Source of the DNA: UBA4582 sp965657335
GTDB taxonomy: Bacteria > Pseudomonadota > Gammaproteobacteria > Pseudomonadales > Azotimanducaceae
DNA length: 64,000 nucleotides
NCBI GenBank assembly: GCA_965657335.1
Contig: CBFHOH010000009.1
Span: 1-64,000 of the forward strand
Direction: 5' to 3'
This document shows, in pieces, positions 27,952 to 37,973 of this stretch (position 1 is the first letter of the stretch; every line of letters begins with the position of its first letter). A program made the position numbers and the translations under genes. The notes beneath the pieces are model-generated. The model searched no databases. It saw only the letters and a program-made list of their open reading frames with translations, and was not told the DNA's origin.

Positions 27952-28122
27952 CGACGTTAGTTACCTGTTGTTAGATCGAACTATTTTACCTGCTTAATGC
28001 TGATCCATATATAGCGCTGTAAAGAAAGCAAAGACATTAGCTAGCGGCAGTAAACGCGCACCGAAGCCGTTTAAATTTAGATCAACCCATCACCCTTCGG
28101 GAGACGCTTGATCTGGCACAGG

Positions 28123-28140
28123 GTTTGTCATGCGACAAAC
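28123..28140. repeat. small perfect inverted repeat between murU and rpe
   Basis: GTTTGTC-ATGC-GACAAAC is a perfect 7-bp stem with a 4-base loop, 25 nt past the murU stop when read on the minus strand. No T-run follows on either strand, so a Rho-independent terminator is doubtful; it may be an operator or an RNA-stability hairpin. Confidence 0.35.
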
Positions 28141-28164
28141 AGCCCCGCTAACCCTTGTTTGAGG

Positions 28165-28833
28165 CTAAAGCCTATTGAGCGCTTCGAGTCTTTCGGGCGT
28201 TCCAACGTCACTCCATTTGCCAGAAAAGTATTCGGCTTCTATCGTTCCACGGTCAAGATTGGCATCAAACAGTTCTCGTAGCGGCACCGGACCTGCTCTC
28301 AACCCTTCAAAAAATGCTGGTCTGTAAAGCCCGATCGTCGAGTAAGTTAGCAGATTGCCCTTGCTTTCAAGATAGCCATTCGCCCCAATCGCAAAGTCGC
28401 CCAGCGGGTGATGGGAGGGATTACCCACCATGACCAGTTTTGCGTTAGCTGGACAGGCGCTTCGCATCAATCGAGAAAAATCAAAATCCGTGAAAACATC
28501 ACCGCCCACCACAAGGAAGGCATCGTTTGCTGACTGACCTGTTTCCAATAGTGGAAGTGCATGCTTGATACCCCCGGCCGTTTCTAGCGGGGCAGGTTCT
28601 CTTGAGTAACGGATTTCGATACCGCGCGATGCGCCTGTTCCCAGCGCCTGTTCGATCAATCGTCCCAGGTATGAAACGTTAATCACAAATTCACGTATGC
28701 CCGCGCGTTGTAATGCGTCAAGGTGGTGCTCAATCAGACTCTTGCCATGAATTTGCAACAGTGGTTTGGGCACAGTTTTGGTCAAGGGCAGCATCCGTTT
28801 GCCTAACCCCGCTGCCATAATCATCGCTTTCAC
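28165..28833 (-). CDS. murU: N-acetylmuramate alpha-1-phosphate uridylyltransferase
   Basis: This 222-residue nucleotidyltransferase has the loop MAAGLGKRMLPLT, the PKP motif (22-24) and VVGGDVFTD, with KWSDVGTPERL near the end. MurU makes UDP-MurNAc from MurNAc-1-phosphate in cell-wall recycling. The conserved MKAMIMAAG N-terminus maps to the GTG at 28833; the frame is open to 28869, so the start is slightly uncertain. It follows amgK, its pathway partner, by 60 nt. Confidence 0.9.
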   Translation of the reverse strand: MKAMIMAAGLGKRMLPLTKTVPKPLLQIHGKSLIEHHLDALQRAGIREFVINVSYLGRLIEQALGTGASRGIEIRYSREPAPLETAGGIKHALPLLETGQSANDAFLVVGGDVFTDFDFSRLMRSACPANAKLVMVGNPSHHPLGDFAIGANGYLESKGNLLTYSTIGLYRPAFFEGLRAGPVPLRELFDANLDRGTIEAEYFSGKWSDVGTPERLEALNRL

Positions 28834-28893
28834 GTTGTCATGCTCAAATGATTTCCTGTCTGCAAACACTCAAACCATGCTTTATTTCGGGCA

Positions 28894-29976
28894 TTAATCA
28901 ACTTCCCTTTGAAACACATCATCCAATGCAGGGACGATCCGTCGATTTAGCCATACACCAAACGCCGTTAACTCGGGATAGCGGGTGCATGTTTCAAGTA
29001 TATAGTTGATAACCAATGGGATGTCCGCAAGGTATCGCGACTTGCCGTCCCTGAGGTTCAAACGAGAAAAGATGCCCGCGCACTTTAGGTGACGCTGCAT
29101 ACCCATCAGATCAAACCATTTCAAAAATGTATCGCTATCTGTATCCAACAGCCTGCCAGACCGCGTCAGCTCCAGTCGAAACGCCTCGACGCGGTTGCAG
29201 ACTATTTCTCGAGGAAATTCAAAATAACAATCTTTCATAAGTGAAACCAGATCGTAGGTCACAGGGCCCCAAACGGCATCCTGAAAATCAATTACCCCAA
29301 GCTCGCCATCATTCAATACCATGAGGTTTCGCGAGTGAAAGTCTCTGTGAACGAAAACCTGAGTTTGCTCAAGTGCAGATTCGACAAGAAAATCCCTCAC
29401 TTTTTCTATTTCTGCGATTTCTTCGCCAGTGAGCGTTAATTTTAATTGTTGAGCAACAAACCATTCAGCAAACAAATTCATTTCAGTCGTGAGTAGTGAG
29501 CGATCATAAGCCGGCAAATGAGTTTCACCTGAGATGCACTGCATCTGCGCTATGACGCCAATCGCCCGCGGTACAAGCGCGTTTTTTTCGATATTCGCTG
29601 TTTTCTCGAGCAAATCCAGACAAAGTTGATCGCCAAAGTTCTCAATCATCATGTAGCCTGTTTCAAGGTCAGACTCATAGATTTTAGGTACCCTGACGCC
29701 CGTTGAGGCCAACAAGTCCCTGACCTGCAAAAAAGCCTGATTATTTTCGTGCGACGGAGGTGCATCAACAAAAACATACTTTCGGCTCATCCAAGCGCTA
29801 TTAACGCCTGCGGCTTTAGGCCTAAAGTATCTTCGAAAACTTGCGTCGTCCGAGGCCGCTACTAGCTGAAAGTCTTCAACCTCCACTTTTTCACGCGCTA
29901 CAAGCAGGTTTTCAGCCCATTTTTGCAGCATCACCAGCCTTTCGGCTTTTTCACTTTCTTGGATAGTCTCTGACAA
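28894..29976 (-). CDS. amgK: anomeric MurNAc/GlcNAc kinase
   Basis: This 360-residue APH-fold kinase has SDDASFRRYFR in the N-lobe, IENFGDQ, the catalytic loop H210-R-D212-F-H-S-R-N217 and D230 in VIDFQDAV. AmgK phosphorylates recycled MurNAc and GlcNAc at C1. Identity rests on this fold plus the amgK-murU pair placed divergent to lptD, as in Pseudomonas. The open frame starts at a TTG (29976); an ATG at 29931 with AAAGG upstream is an alternative start. Confidence 0.9.
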   Translation of the reverse strand: MSETIQESEKAERLVMLQKWAENLLVAREKVEVEDFQLVAASDDASFRRYFRPKAAGVNSAWMSRKYVFVDAPPSHENNQAFLQVRDLLASTGVRVPKIYESDLETGYMMIENFGDQLCLDLLEKTANIEKNALVPRAIGVIAQMQCISGETHLPAYDRSLLTTEMNLFAEWFVAQQLKLTLTGEEIAEIEKVRDFLVESALEQTQVFVHRDFHSRNLMVLNDGELGVIDFQDAVWGPVTYDLVSLMKDCYFEFPREIVCNRVEAFRLELTRSGRLLDTDSDTFLKWFDLMGMQRHLKCAGIFSRLNLRDGKSRYLADIPLVINYILETCTRYPELTAFGVWLNRRIVPALDDVFQREVD

Positions 29977-30042
29977 AGTAACTGAACTCTAATTACGATT
30001 GCTTTATTATCCAACATCCTCCTCTATTGACGCCAACACATA

Positions 30043-32568
30043 TTGTCACACTTTCAAAAAATACGGGTCGCCGCGGCTTATCGGGGCTTATTGTTGTCAG
30101 GCCTGATCACTTGGAGCTCAACTAGCGCTGGTGCCGGACCAGAGGAAAGGTCTGCGGCGGAAATTGACTGGGTGGCGAAAAGTGATTTGAGTGCAGAGGA
30201 TGCGAGCGAACTTCCGTGGTTTTGCAACGGCATGTACGCGCCACCTACATTGGAGGGCATTGAGGGCGATACGCGGATGTTCGCCACCTCAGATTCTGCT
30301 TTGTATGTGGAGGAGCATTCCACGTCTCTCGCCGGCAATGTTGTCGTCACCCAAGGTAAAAAACAAGTTACCGCACCATTCATCACCCGTGACGCTGCAA
30401 CCGAAATAACGAGCATCGAAGGCCCTTTGGTGATGCGCGAAGAGGGATTGCTTCTGACAGGAAAGAAGGCGCGCACCAACTTCTTTGCCGGCACCGGTGT
30501 GGTAGACAACGCCACTTTTTTATTGCACCAGGCCAGTCTTAGAGGCACCGCCAATCGTCTGGTACAAGAAGCAGACAAGAAAATCCTAATCGATCAGGGA
30601 GAGATGACCCGATGCGAGCCAACCAGCAATGTCTGGAAGCTGAAGGGTAAAAATATCGAGTTGGATCCTGACTCGGGTTGGGGAGAGGCAAGAGACGTTA
30701 CCCTCAAGATTAAAGACGTTCCAGTTTTCTATTTTCCCTGGTTTCGATTTCCAATAAACGATAAGAGACAGTCCGGTCTGCTATCACCAAGCGTCGGCTA
30801 TGACAGTGATGGTGGGACTGACATTGTGGTGCCCTACTACTTCAACCTCGCACCAAATTATGATGCAACCTATCAATTCCGCAGCCTGTGGAAAAGGGGC
30901 TTCATCCATGACGGCCAGTTGAGGTACAAAAACACCTATTCCGACAACGAAATAAACGGTGCATTTCTCGCAAAAGACGATATTTACGATGAAAGGGAAC
31001 TGTTCGACCAAACATCAAATGGCACAGACACGTCTTCGATCGATGTCCCTGACTTCGACAAACAAAACCGTTGGCTACTGAACTTACGCCACCAAGGTGA
31101 GTGGGGAGACCGTTGGAAAACGACCGTCAATTACAGCGCTGTTTCAGATCTGGACTATCTTGAGGATATCGGCGGCGATGTCGGTTCGGAAGCCGTAGAC
31201 AGATTTGTTGGGCCAGTCGATTCCAGTCTTGCCAACCGACGTTCTGCAGCACTCACACGATTGGGAAAAGTCGAGTATCGGGATGGCGGCTTGGCTGCGT
31301 CACTGTTTGTTCAGGGTTTTCAAAATCTAGACCCAAACGGTGCCGAACAATATGAGAAGATTCCTTCGCTGACCGCTGGATACGGCAATGAGATTGGCGT
31401 CATCGATTACAAAGTTGATTTCGACTACTCCTTCTTCACAAAAGACAACACAGACATTCGCGGAATCAATGCGATCGTCGGTGAACGTGTGACAAGTTCA
31501 GTTAACTTTGCAATTCCTTATCGCCAGGTTTGGGGTTTTGTCAAACCGAGCCTCAGTGTTATTCATCGAAAGTACAATCTCGACGACACACCGAGCAACT
31601 TCCGCGCGAATCCAGAGGAAACAATTCCAGTATTTTCATTGGACAGCGGTCTCTATTTCGATCGATTCTTTGATTTCACAGGACATTCACTGCAGCAAAC
31701 GCTAGAACCACGCCTCTATTTCCTCTATGCCCAAGAAGCGTTTCAGAATGACCTGCCTCGTTTTGATGCGAGCCCCCTAACACCATCATTTTCGCAATTA
31801 TTTAGGGAAAACCGCTTCTCGGGTCAAGACCGTATCGGAGACGCAAGGCAGTTGAGTGTCGGTTTAACTACAAAATTCCTTTTCCAGGATACCGGTGCGG
31901 AACTTTTATCTTTGAGTCTGGGTCAAATTTACTACTTTAAGGATAGAACAGTTCTGCTCAATCAGATCGAATCGGAGTCTCCAACCGCGCGCGAGTCAGC
32001 CCTTTTTGCCGAAGCGAGACTAAAGCTTGGTGAAAACTTCACTGCTCGCAGCTCTTTCGAATGGGAACCGGATGTAAACAGAAGCAATCGAGGCCAAGTC
32101 AGCATTAAATACTCCGACAATGAGCGACGCATATTCAACTTTTCATATTTAAACACCAGTGAAGAAGCACAAAGAGCGACTATTGAGCAGCAATCTGAGG
32201 AATCAGATATAACCTTTATATGGCCAGTCATCAACAACTGGAGTGCGATCGGGCGCTGGAACTTTGGTTGGGACACTCACCAAACCATCGAATCGTTTAT
32301 CGGCTTTGAATACAATGACTGCTGCTGGAAAACGCGATTGGTCGCAAGGCGCTTTCTCAAAGAACAAAGAACAATTACAATCTTGGCCGACGATCCCTCC
32401 TCGGCAACCGGCTTTACGGCCACAAATACACTGGTCACACCTGCTGATACTGGGATATTTTTCGAATTCCAGTTGAAAGGACTTTCAACACTGGGACGGA
32501 GACTCGACTCTTTGTTAGAGCAATCGATACCAGGATACAGAGACAGAGAAGATCGCATAGGACAATAA
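30043..32568 (+). CDS. lptD: LPS-assembly outer-membrane protein LptD
   Basis: This 841-residue outer-membrane protein has a signal sequence (LLLSGLITWSSTSAGA), a periplasmic OstA/LptA-like beta-jellyroll (about 80-215), and a large C-terminal barrel. The four cysteines used for the two essential non-adjacent disulfides are present: Cys61, Cys191 and the pair Cys760-Cys761. With LptE it inserts LPS into the outer leaflet. The start is a TTG with no in-frame ATG nearby, and no strong ribosome site. It begins the lptD-surA-ksgA-apaH-cca run and is divergent from amgK by 66 nt. Confidence 0.95.
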   Translation: MSHFQKIRVAAAYRGLLLSGLITWSSTSAGAGPEERSAAEIDWVAKSDLSAEDASELPWFCNGMYAPPTLEGIEGDTRMFATSDSALYVEEHSTSLAGNVVVTQGKKQVTAPFITRDAATEITSIEGPLVMREEGLLLTGKKARTNFFAGTGVVDNATFLLHQASLRGTANRLVQEADKKILIDQGEMTRCEPTSNVWKLKGKNIELDPDSGWGEARDVTLKIKDVPVFYFPWFRFPINDKRQSGLLSPSVGYDSDGGTDIVVPYYFNLAPNYDATYQFRSLWKRGFIHDGQLRYKNTYSDNEINGAFLAKDDIYDERELFDQTSNGTDTSSIDVPDFDKQNRWLLNLRHQGEWGDRWKTTVNYSAVSDLDYLEDIGGDVGSEAVDRFVGPVDSSLANRRSAALTRLGKVEYRDGGLAASLFVQGFQNLDPNGAEQYEKIPSLTAGYGNEIGVIDYKVDFDYSFFTKDNTDIRGINAIVGERVTSSVNFAIPYRQVWGFVKPSLSVIHRKYNLDDTPSNFRANPEETIPVFSLDSGLYFDRFFDFTGHSLQQTLEPRLYFLYAQEAFQNDLPRFDASPLTPSFSQLFRENRFSGQDRIGDARQLSVGLTTKFLFQDTGAELLSLSLGQIYYFKDRTVLLNQIESESPTARESALFAEARLKLGENFTARSSFEWEPDVNRSNRGQVSIKYSDNERRIFNFSYLNTSEEAQRATIEQQSEESDITFIWPVINNWSAIGRWNFGWDTHQTIESFIGFEYNDCCWKTRLVARRFLKEQRTITILADDPSSATGFTATNTLVTPADTGIFFEFQLKGLSTLGRRLDSLLEQSIPGYRDREDRIGQ

Positions 32569-32574
32569 GAGCAT

Positions 32575-33870
32575 ATGAAACAACATCGCATTTTACTCGT
32601 ACTAATCTCCGCGCTCATGGTTTTCAGCGCCCAATCTCACGCTGCTTTAGTCATTCTCGACAGGATCATTGCGGTTGTAGATGAGGACGTCGTGATGGAA
32701 TCCCAACTTAACTCGCGATTAAACAGCGTCAAAGCACAGCTTACTGAAACTCAGCGTGGCCAGATCCCTTCGGATGAAGAGCTTAGAGAACAATTAATCG
32801 AGCGCTTAATCGTCGAGAGCGTGCAAATTCAGATGGCAGACCGCGCCGGTGTACGAATCAGTGACGAGGAGCTTAATGAGTCAATGACTGCGATTGCAGC
32901 GCAGAACAACCTTACCCTTCAACAGTTTCGACAAGCTGTTGAACGCGACGGCATTCCTTATGCTGAAATGCGAGACCAGATTCGACGCGAAGTAAAAATG
33001 AATAGAGTTCAGCAAGGCGTCATGAGAAGCCGCATCAACATCTCCGAACAAGAGATTAAGGACTTTCTCGCCTCGGAATTAGGTGAGGCAATTACAGCAG
33101 ACGAGTACAGGCTGGCGCACATACTTCTGCCGACCCCAGACGATGCTTCGCAGGCACAGATTTCAGCTATCATGGAGAACGCTCAAAACATTAAGGAGCA
33201 AGTCAACAATGGTGGAGACTTTCAGAGCCTCGCAATCGAAAAATCCACCGGTCAGAATGCTTTGAACGGCGGAGACCTGGGCTGGAGAAAAGTGATACAG
33301 CTGCCAACCATGTTCGCAGACATTGCACCCGAAATGGAAGTTGGCGAATTGAGAGGCCCGATCAAAAGCGGTAGTGGTTTTCACTTAATTAAACTACTTG
33401 AGAAACGTGGGGCAAAGGCCGAAGGACAAGTGCCTCAAACAGAGGTAAAACATGTCCTTATACAGCCCTCAGAAATAAGAACGCACCAAGAAGCGCTTGA
33501 TCTAGCCGAAAGTCTGAGGCAAGAAGTGGCCGACGGCAGAGATTTTGATGAGATCGCAAAACTATTTTCAGACGATCCGGGCTCGGCCCTAAGTGGAGGC
33601 GACCTGGGGTGGAATCGCGCAGGCACCTTCGTGCCCGTATTCGAGCAACGAATGGAGAGCTCTGACATTGGACAACTGTCTCAGGTATTCGAAAGCCAGC
33701 ACGGCTTCCATTTTCTCGAGGTTACGGGCAGAAGAATAGAAGACTTCAGCGAGAGATTTAAGCAAAGCCAAGCTGAAAACTATCTTAGAAATCAAAAATT
33801 TGATGAAGAGCTGGAAAACTGGATCAGAGAACTCCGTGAAGACGCTTTCGTCGAAATCCGAGAATCATAG
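32575..33870 (+). CDS. surA: periplasmic chaperone/peptidyl-prolyl isomerase SurA
   Basis: The protein has 431 residues: signal peptide (to about residue 23, SHAAL), SurA N-terminal chaperone domain (about 28-155), two parvulin domains (about 175-280 and 285-385), and a C-terminal helix that folds back on the N-domain. It escorts barrel proteins such as LptD to the BAM complex. It starts 6 nt after lptD. Confidence 0.96.
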   Translation: MKQHRILLVLISALMVFSAQSHAALVILDRIIAVVDEDVVMESQLNSRLNSVKAQLTETQRGQIPSDEELREQLIERLIVESVQIQMADRAGVRISDEELNESMTAIAAQNNLTLQQFRQAVERDGIPYAEMRDQIRREVKMNRVQQGVMRSRINISEQEIKDFLASELGEAITADEYRLAHILLPTPDDASQAQISAIMENAQNIKEQVNNGGDFQSLAIEKSTGQNALNGGDLGWRKVIQLPTMFADIAPEMEVGELRGPIKSGSGFHLIKLLEKRGAKAEGQVPQTEVKHVLIQPSEIRTHQEALDLAESLRQEVADGRDFDEIAKLFSDDPGSALSGGDLGWNRAGTFVPVFEQRMESSDIGQLSQVFESQHGFHFLEVTGRRIEDFSERFKQSQAENYLRNQKFDEELENWIRELREDAFVEIRES

Positions 33871-33890
33871 CTCTCACCCTAGGATCTGAC

Positions 33891-34670
33891 ATGAAAGCAA
33901 GAAAACGTTTCGGTCAGAACTTTTTGCATGACGGCAATGTCATCAACAGGATTATCGATTCTATTTCGCCAAAGTCGACTGATACGATCTTCGAAATAGG
34001 ACCGGGGCATGGCGCGCTAACTGCCATGCTCGATCAGGCGACGAATGACCTTACGGTCGTTGAGATTGATAGAGACCTCGCGCAAAACATCAGCTACCTT
34101 TATCCACAGATAAATCTCGTGATCAGTGACATACTAAAATATGACTTCAACGCATGGCAACCTAGCCAACCTGCCCGCGTCGTAGGAAACCTGCCATACA
34201 ATATTTCAACACCACTATTATTCAAACTGTTCACAACGTTGAAAAAAATCAGCGACATGCACTTCATGTTACAACTCGAGGTCGTCGACCGATTAGCTGC
34301 GGCACCGGGTTCTTCTGATTATGGCCGACTCTCGGTGATGAGCCAATACCATTGCGACATAGAAAAACTGTTTGAGGTTCCTGCCACGGCTTTCATCCCA
34401 GCGCCTAAGGTAACATCCGCGATTGTAAGATTGGAACCTAAAAAAAACCCAGTAAAAGCAACGAATGAAAAGCTATTCGGCGAAATTGTGACTGCAGCTT
34501 TTGGTCAGCGAAGAAAAACTATCCGTAACTCGCTGAAACCCTATATGAGCAGTGACTTACTAGAAAAAGCGGACATAGACCCCGGAATACGCCCCGAAAA
34601 GGTTTCTCTCGAGCAGTTCATTAATGCAGCTAACCTAGTTTCAAAAACGACAAGCGCACAGTCCGCATGA
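33891..34670 (+). CDS. ksgA: 16S rRNA (adenine1518/1519-N6) dimethyltransferase
   Basis: This 259-residue Rossmann methyltransferase starts KARKRFGQNFLHD, has the AdoMet motif FEIGPGHGALT, the catalytic GNLPYNIS (NLPY), and a small C-terminal helical domain. It dimethylates two adenines in helix 45 and acts in late 30S assembly. pdxA, usually between surA and ksgA in relatives, is absent. Confidence 0.97.
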   Translation: MKARKRFGQNFLHDGNVINRIIDSISPKSTDTIFEIGPGHGALTAMLDQATNDLTVVEIDRDLAQNISYLYPQINLVISDILKYDFNAWQPSQPARVVGNLPYNISTPLLFKLFTTLKKISDMHFMLQLEVVDRLAAAPGSSDYGRLSVMSQYHCDIEKLFEVPATAFIPAPKVTSAIVRLEPKKNPVKATNEKLFGEIVTAAFGQRRKTIRNSLKPYMSSDLLEKADIDPGIRPEKVSLEQFINAANLVSKTTSAQSA

Positions 34671-34680
34671 GCATACGTTG

Positions 34681-35523
34681 ATGACTTCTACCTATGCGAT
34701 AGGCGACATTCAAGGGTGTTTTTCTGAATTAACCGCCTTACTGGAAAAGGTACGTTTTAACAAGGACGATGATCACCTTTGGCTAGTAGGAGACCTAATC
34801 AACAGAGGGCCGCAAAACCTTGAAACCATTCTTTTTTTGAAATCTCTGCCTAAACTAACAGCCGTTTTAGGGAATCATGATCTACATTTCCTCGCTGTCG
34901 CGACAGGAGTTCATAAAACCTCCAGAAGCGACACTTTGCACGATTTGCTCGTCGCACCTGAACTTCCCGAGATCATTGAATGGTTGCGCCATCTGCCGCT
35001 GATACATGTTGACTCAAATCAGCGTTATCTGATGGTTCATGCAGGAGTCCCCTCTATTTGGACCACGACAGAGGCAATGGACTACGCAGATGAGGTACAT
35101 ACAATTTTGCGAGGTGATAATTACCTTGAGTTTTTAGCAGCCATGTACGGCAATCAACCGGCTGTTTGGTCGTCAAATCTGAGGGGCATGGACCGGCTCA
35201 GGGTCATTACTAATTATCTAACACGCTTGCGCTATTGCACAGAAGATGGAGAAATGGATCTGGTTCACAAGGAACAAGTGTGCCCCGAGGGTTTTGACGC
35301 CTGGTTCAATCATCACCCCGCAGTGCTCAATAATGACCTGAATATTTTGTTCGGTCATTGGGCTGCACTTCAAGGCGTTACCGGCCGCGACGACATATTT
35401 GCACTAGACACCGGTTGCCTTTGGGGGCGAGAACTCACGGCGTTACGGCTAGAGGACAAGCGATTGTTTTCAGTACCATCACAACAATCATCAACCAGCT
35501 TTACGCACACCAAAGGCGTATAG
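34681..35523 (+). CDS. apaH: symmetrical bis(5'-nucleosyl)-tetraphosphatase
   Basis: This 280-residue metallophosphatase has GDIQGC, GDLINRG and GNHD metal motifs and HAGVPS. It hydrolyses Ap4A to ADP. The ATG at 34681 directly follows an in-frame TTG; the ATG is preferred. apaG, which normally precedes apaH, is missing; the gap to ksgA is only 10 nt. Confidence 0.96.
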   Translation: MTSTYAIGDIQGCFSELTALLEKVRFNKDDDHLWLVGDLINRGPQNLETILFLKSLPKLTAVLGNHDLHFLAVATGVHKTSRSDTLHDLLVAPELPEIIEWLRHLPLIHVDSNQRYLMVHAGVPSIWTTTEAMDYADEVHTILRGDNYLEFLAAMYGNQPAVWSSNLRGMDRLRVITNYLTRLRYCTEDGEMDLVHKEQVCPEGFDAWFNHHPAVLNNDLNILFGHWAALQGVTGRDDIFALDTGCLWGRELTALRLEDKRLFSVPSQQSSTSFTHTKGV

Positions 35524-35530
35524 TACCTGT

Positions 35531-36619
35531 ATGGAAATATATCTGGTCGGAGGCGCTGTCAGAGACGAACTTTTGGGACTTGCCGTTCACGAGCGAGACT
35601 GGGTGGTCGTCGGCTCAACTGAAAAAAAACTGCTAGACAATGGATACCATCCTGTTGGCAAAGACTTCCCCGTTTTCTTGCACCCTGAAACACACGAGGA
35701 GTATGCGCTCGCCAGAACAGAGTCTAAATCAGGCAGAGGGCACAAGGGCTTCATTGTTAACGCAGACGAAAACATCAGCCTAGAAGAAGATCTGCAACGC
35801 AGAGACCTTACCATTAATGCTATTGCGCGCGATCAAGCAGGAAACATCGTTGACCTTGTTGGCGGCGTCTCGGATCTCAACGAAAAACGACTTAAACATG
35901 TATCACCTGCCTTTGCTGACGACCCACTCCGGGTGCTGCGGGTGGCACGTTTTTTCGCACGATTTAGTCATCTGGGTTTCGAGGTTTCAAGCGATACGCT
36001 GACCCTAATGAAGGTCATGATCGGTAACGGACAGTTACAAGAACTGACTCCGGAAAGAGTTTTTAAGGAGCTTGAGAAAGCTTTGAATACTGCCTCACCC
36101 TGGAAGTTTTTCGAACTCCTGCAAAATATTAAAGGTCTTGAAGCAATTGGCTTCGAAGGGGTGCCGATCGATTTGGAGAAATTTAGGCTTGCTTGCGGCG
36201 TAAACCAAGATGCGGTGGTTAGATATGCCACGTTATTTTCCGAGTCAGACGCAACAGCCATCAAGCGACTTGCAGATCGCCTCAAGACGCCAAAAAAGTA
36301 TCTGCAGGCGGCGCTGCTGACCGTAACTCACGACAAGACCTGGCAATCCGTTGACGAACTGCCGCCAGAAGACATCGTTGATTTGTTCTATCAGCTCGAT
36401 GCCTATAGACGCCCCGACAGGCTTGAGGTGCTGCAGACTTGCTGTTCAACGCTGCTTGCATCAAAGGGCGGCGCAGCGAATAACATTACCCAGATCTGGA
36501 ATCGGTATTTTAAAGAAACAGATAAAATATCTGTTCGAGATCTTGATTCCATACCTCAAGGAAACCAAATAGGCGAAGCGATTAGGAAACTCAGGATTAG
36601 GACAATTTCGTCGCTTTAA
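35531..36619 (+). CDS. cca: CCA-adding tRNA nucleotidyltransferase, without HD domain
   Basis: This 362-residue class II nucleotidyltransferase has LVGGAVRDELLG, the catalytic D-x-D-type pair in ERDWVVVGS, RRDLTINAIA, and DDPLRVLRVARF. E. coli Cca has about 412 residues with an HD phosphohydrolase domain; this protein ends about 50 residues sooner and I see no HHxxD motif, so it likely lacks phosphatase activity. It starts 7 nt after apaH and is convergent with purD. Confidence 0.95.
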   Translation: MEIYLVGGAVRDELLGLAVHERDWVVVGSTEKKLLDNGYHPVGKDFPVFLHPETHEEYALARTESKSGRGHKGFIVNADENISLEEDLQRRDLTINAIARDQAGNIVDLVGGVSDLNEKRLKHVSPAFADDPLRVLRVARFFARFSHLGFEVSSDTLTLMKVMIGNGQLQELTPERVFKELEKALNTASPWKFFELLQNIKGLEAIGFEGVPIDLEKFRLACGVNQDAVVRYATLFSESDATAIKRLADRLKTPKKYLQAALLTVTHDKTWQSVDELPPEDIVDLFYQLDAYRRPDRLEVLQTCCSTLLASKGGAANNITQIWNRYFKETDKISVRDLDSIPQGNQIGEAIRKLRIRTISSL

Positions 36620-36638
36620 ACCGCTCGCCCTTTCTTAA

Positions 36639-37934
36639 TTACGTATCAATGATATTGCGCTCACGCGCGATTGCTCGATAACCGATATCACGCCGATATG
36701 TCGCCCCATCAAAGTTAATCTTATCGATCATTTTGTAGGCTGTTGCTTGCGCCTCGGAGACGCTCTCCCCCATCGCCGTGATGCCCAATACGCGACCACC
36801 TGCCGTTACAAGCTTTCCATCGATAGTCTTGGTGCCGGCATGAAAGACCTTACCAAACTGATTCGCGTGCTCAATTCCGCTAATTTCACAACCGGTGTCA
36901 TAATCACCGGGATAACCGCCAGAAGCCATTACGACCGCTATAGCCGTATTTTTTTCAAAGTTCAATGACCGTCCTTCAAGGGTGCCATCTATTGCCGAAA
37001 GACAAAGATCCGCTAGGTTATCTTTCAATCTCATCATGATTGGCTGGGTCTCTGGATCGCCAAATCGACAATTGAATTCAATGACATTCACGTTATCGTT
37101 CTTGTCGATCATCAAACCAGCATATAAGAAGCCGACATAGGGGTGCCCTTCCTCAGCCATTCCAGCGAGTGTTGGCTCGATGACTTGCTCCATCACTTTG
37201 GCGTAGATTTCGTCAGTCACGACGGGCGCAGGGGAATAGGCTCCCATACCGCCGGTATTAGGCCCTTCATCTCCGTCGTAGATCGCCTTGTGATCTTGCG
37301 AGGTCGCGAAGGGTATGGCTACTTTACCATCAGAGATGACGATAAAACTCGCTTCCTCGCCCTCAAGAAACTCTTCAATCACAAGACGGTTACCAGCACT
37401 GCCAAAGCTATTCAACTCCATCATCTCTCGAATGGTTGTCTCGGCTTCTGCTTGTGTCTGAGCGATCACCACACCTTTGCCTGCTGCTAATCCATCAGCT
37501 TTTAACACAATCGGCAACGCCATTGTTTTGACGTAGGCCAGGGCAGCTTCCGAGGAGTCAAAACTGCCATATTTTGCAGTGGGAATACTGTATTTCTGCA
37601 AAAAATCTTTCGTGAAAATCTTGGAGCCTTCCAATTGAGCAGCAGCCATTGAAGGGCCAAAACACACCAGCCCGGCCGCTTGAAATTGATCGACCACACC
37701 TTCTACCAACGGCGCTTCAGGTCCTATCATCGTTAAATCAATTTGGTTTTTTAGCGCAAAATCAATTTGGCTGTTAAAGTCCATTACATCAATGGCAACA
37801 TTTTCAAGCCCATCATCCAGACTTGAGCCAGCATTTCCTGGCGCAAGATAAACCATTTCAACTTCAGGCGACTGCGCAAACTTCCACGCAAGCGCATGCT
37901 CTCTACCACCGTTACCTGTGACCAGAATTTTCAT
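36639..37934 (-). CDS. purD: phosphoribosylamine-glycine ligase
   Basis: This 431-residue ATP-grasp enzyme has GNGGREHALAWK at the N-terminus, KADGLAAGKGV, GGMGAYSPAPV, and EFNCRFGDPETQ. It joins glycine to phosphoribosylamine in purine synthesis. It follows purH by 39 nt on the minus strand. Confidence 0.97.
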   Translation of the reverse strand: MKILVTGNGGREHALAWKFAQSPEVEMVYLAPGNAGSSLDDGLENVAIDVMDFNSQIDFALKNQIDLTMIGPEAPLVEGVVDQFQAAGLVCFGPSMAAAQLEGSKIFTKDFLQKYSIPTAKYGSFDSSEAALAYVKTMALPIVLKADGLAAGKGVVIAQTQAEAETTIREMMELNSFGSAGNRLVIEEFLEGEEASFIVISDGKVAIPFATSQDHKAIYDGDEGPNTGGMGAYSPAPVVTDEIYAKVMEQVIEPTLAGMAEEGHPYVGFLYAGLMIDKNDNVNVIEFNCRFGDPETQPIMMRLKDNLADLCLSAIDGTLEGRSLNFEKNTAIAVVMASGGYPGDYDTGCEISGIEHANQFGKVFHAGTKTIDGKLVTAGGRVLGITAMGESVSEAQATAYKMIDKINFDGATYRRDIGYRAIARERNIIDT

Positions 37935-37973
37935 TTTTTGTTTTTCTCATTCGCCGTTAAACGTTGACTGATA

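Noticed and set aside
30078..30578. Minus-strand 166-codon frame inside lptD
   Set aside because: The plus strand encodes the clearly conserved LptD N-domain; the antisense frame has no supporting features.
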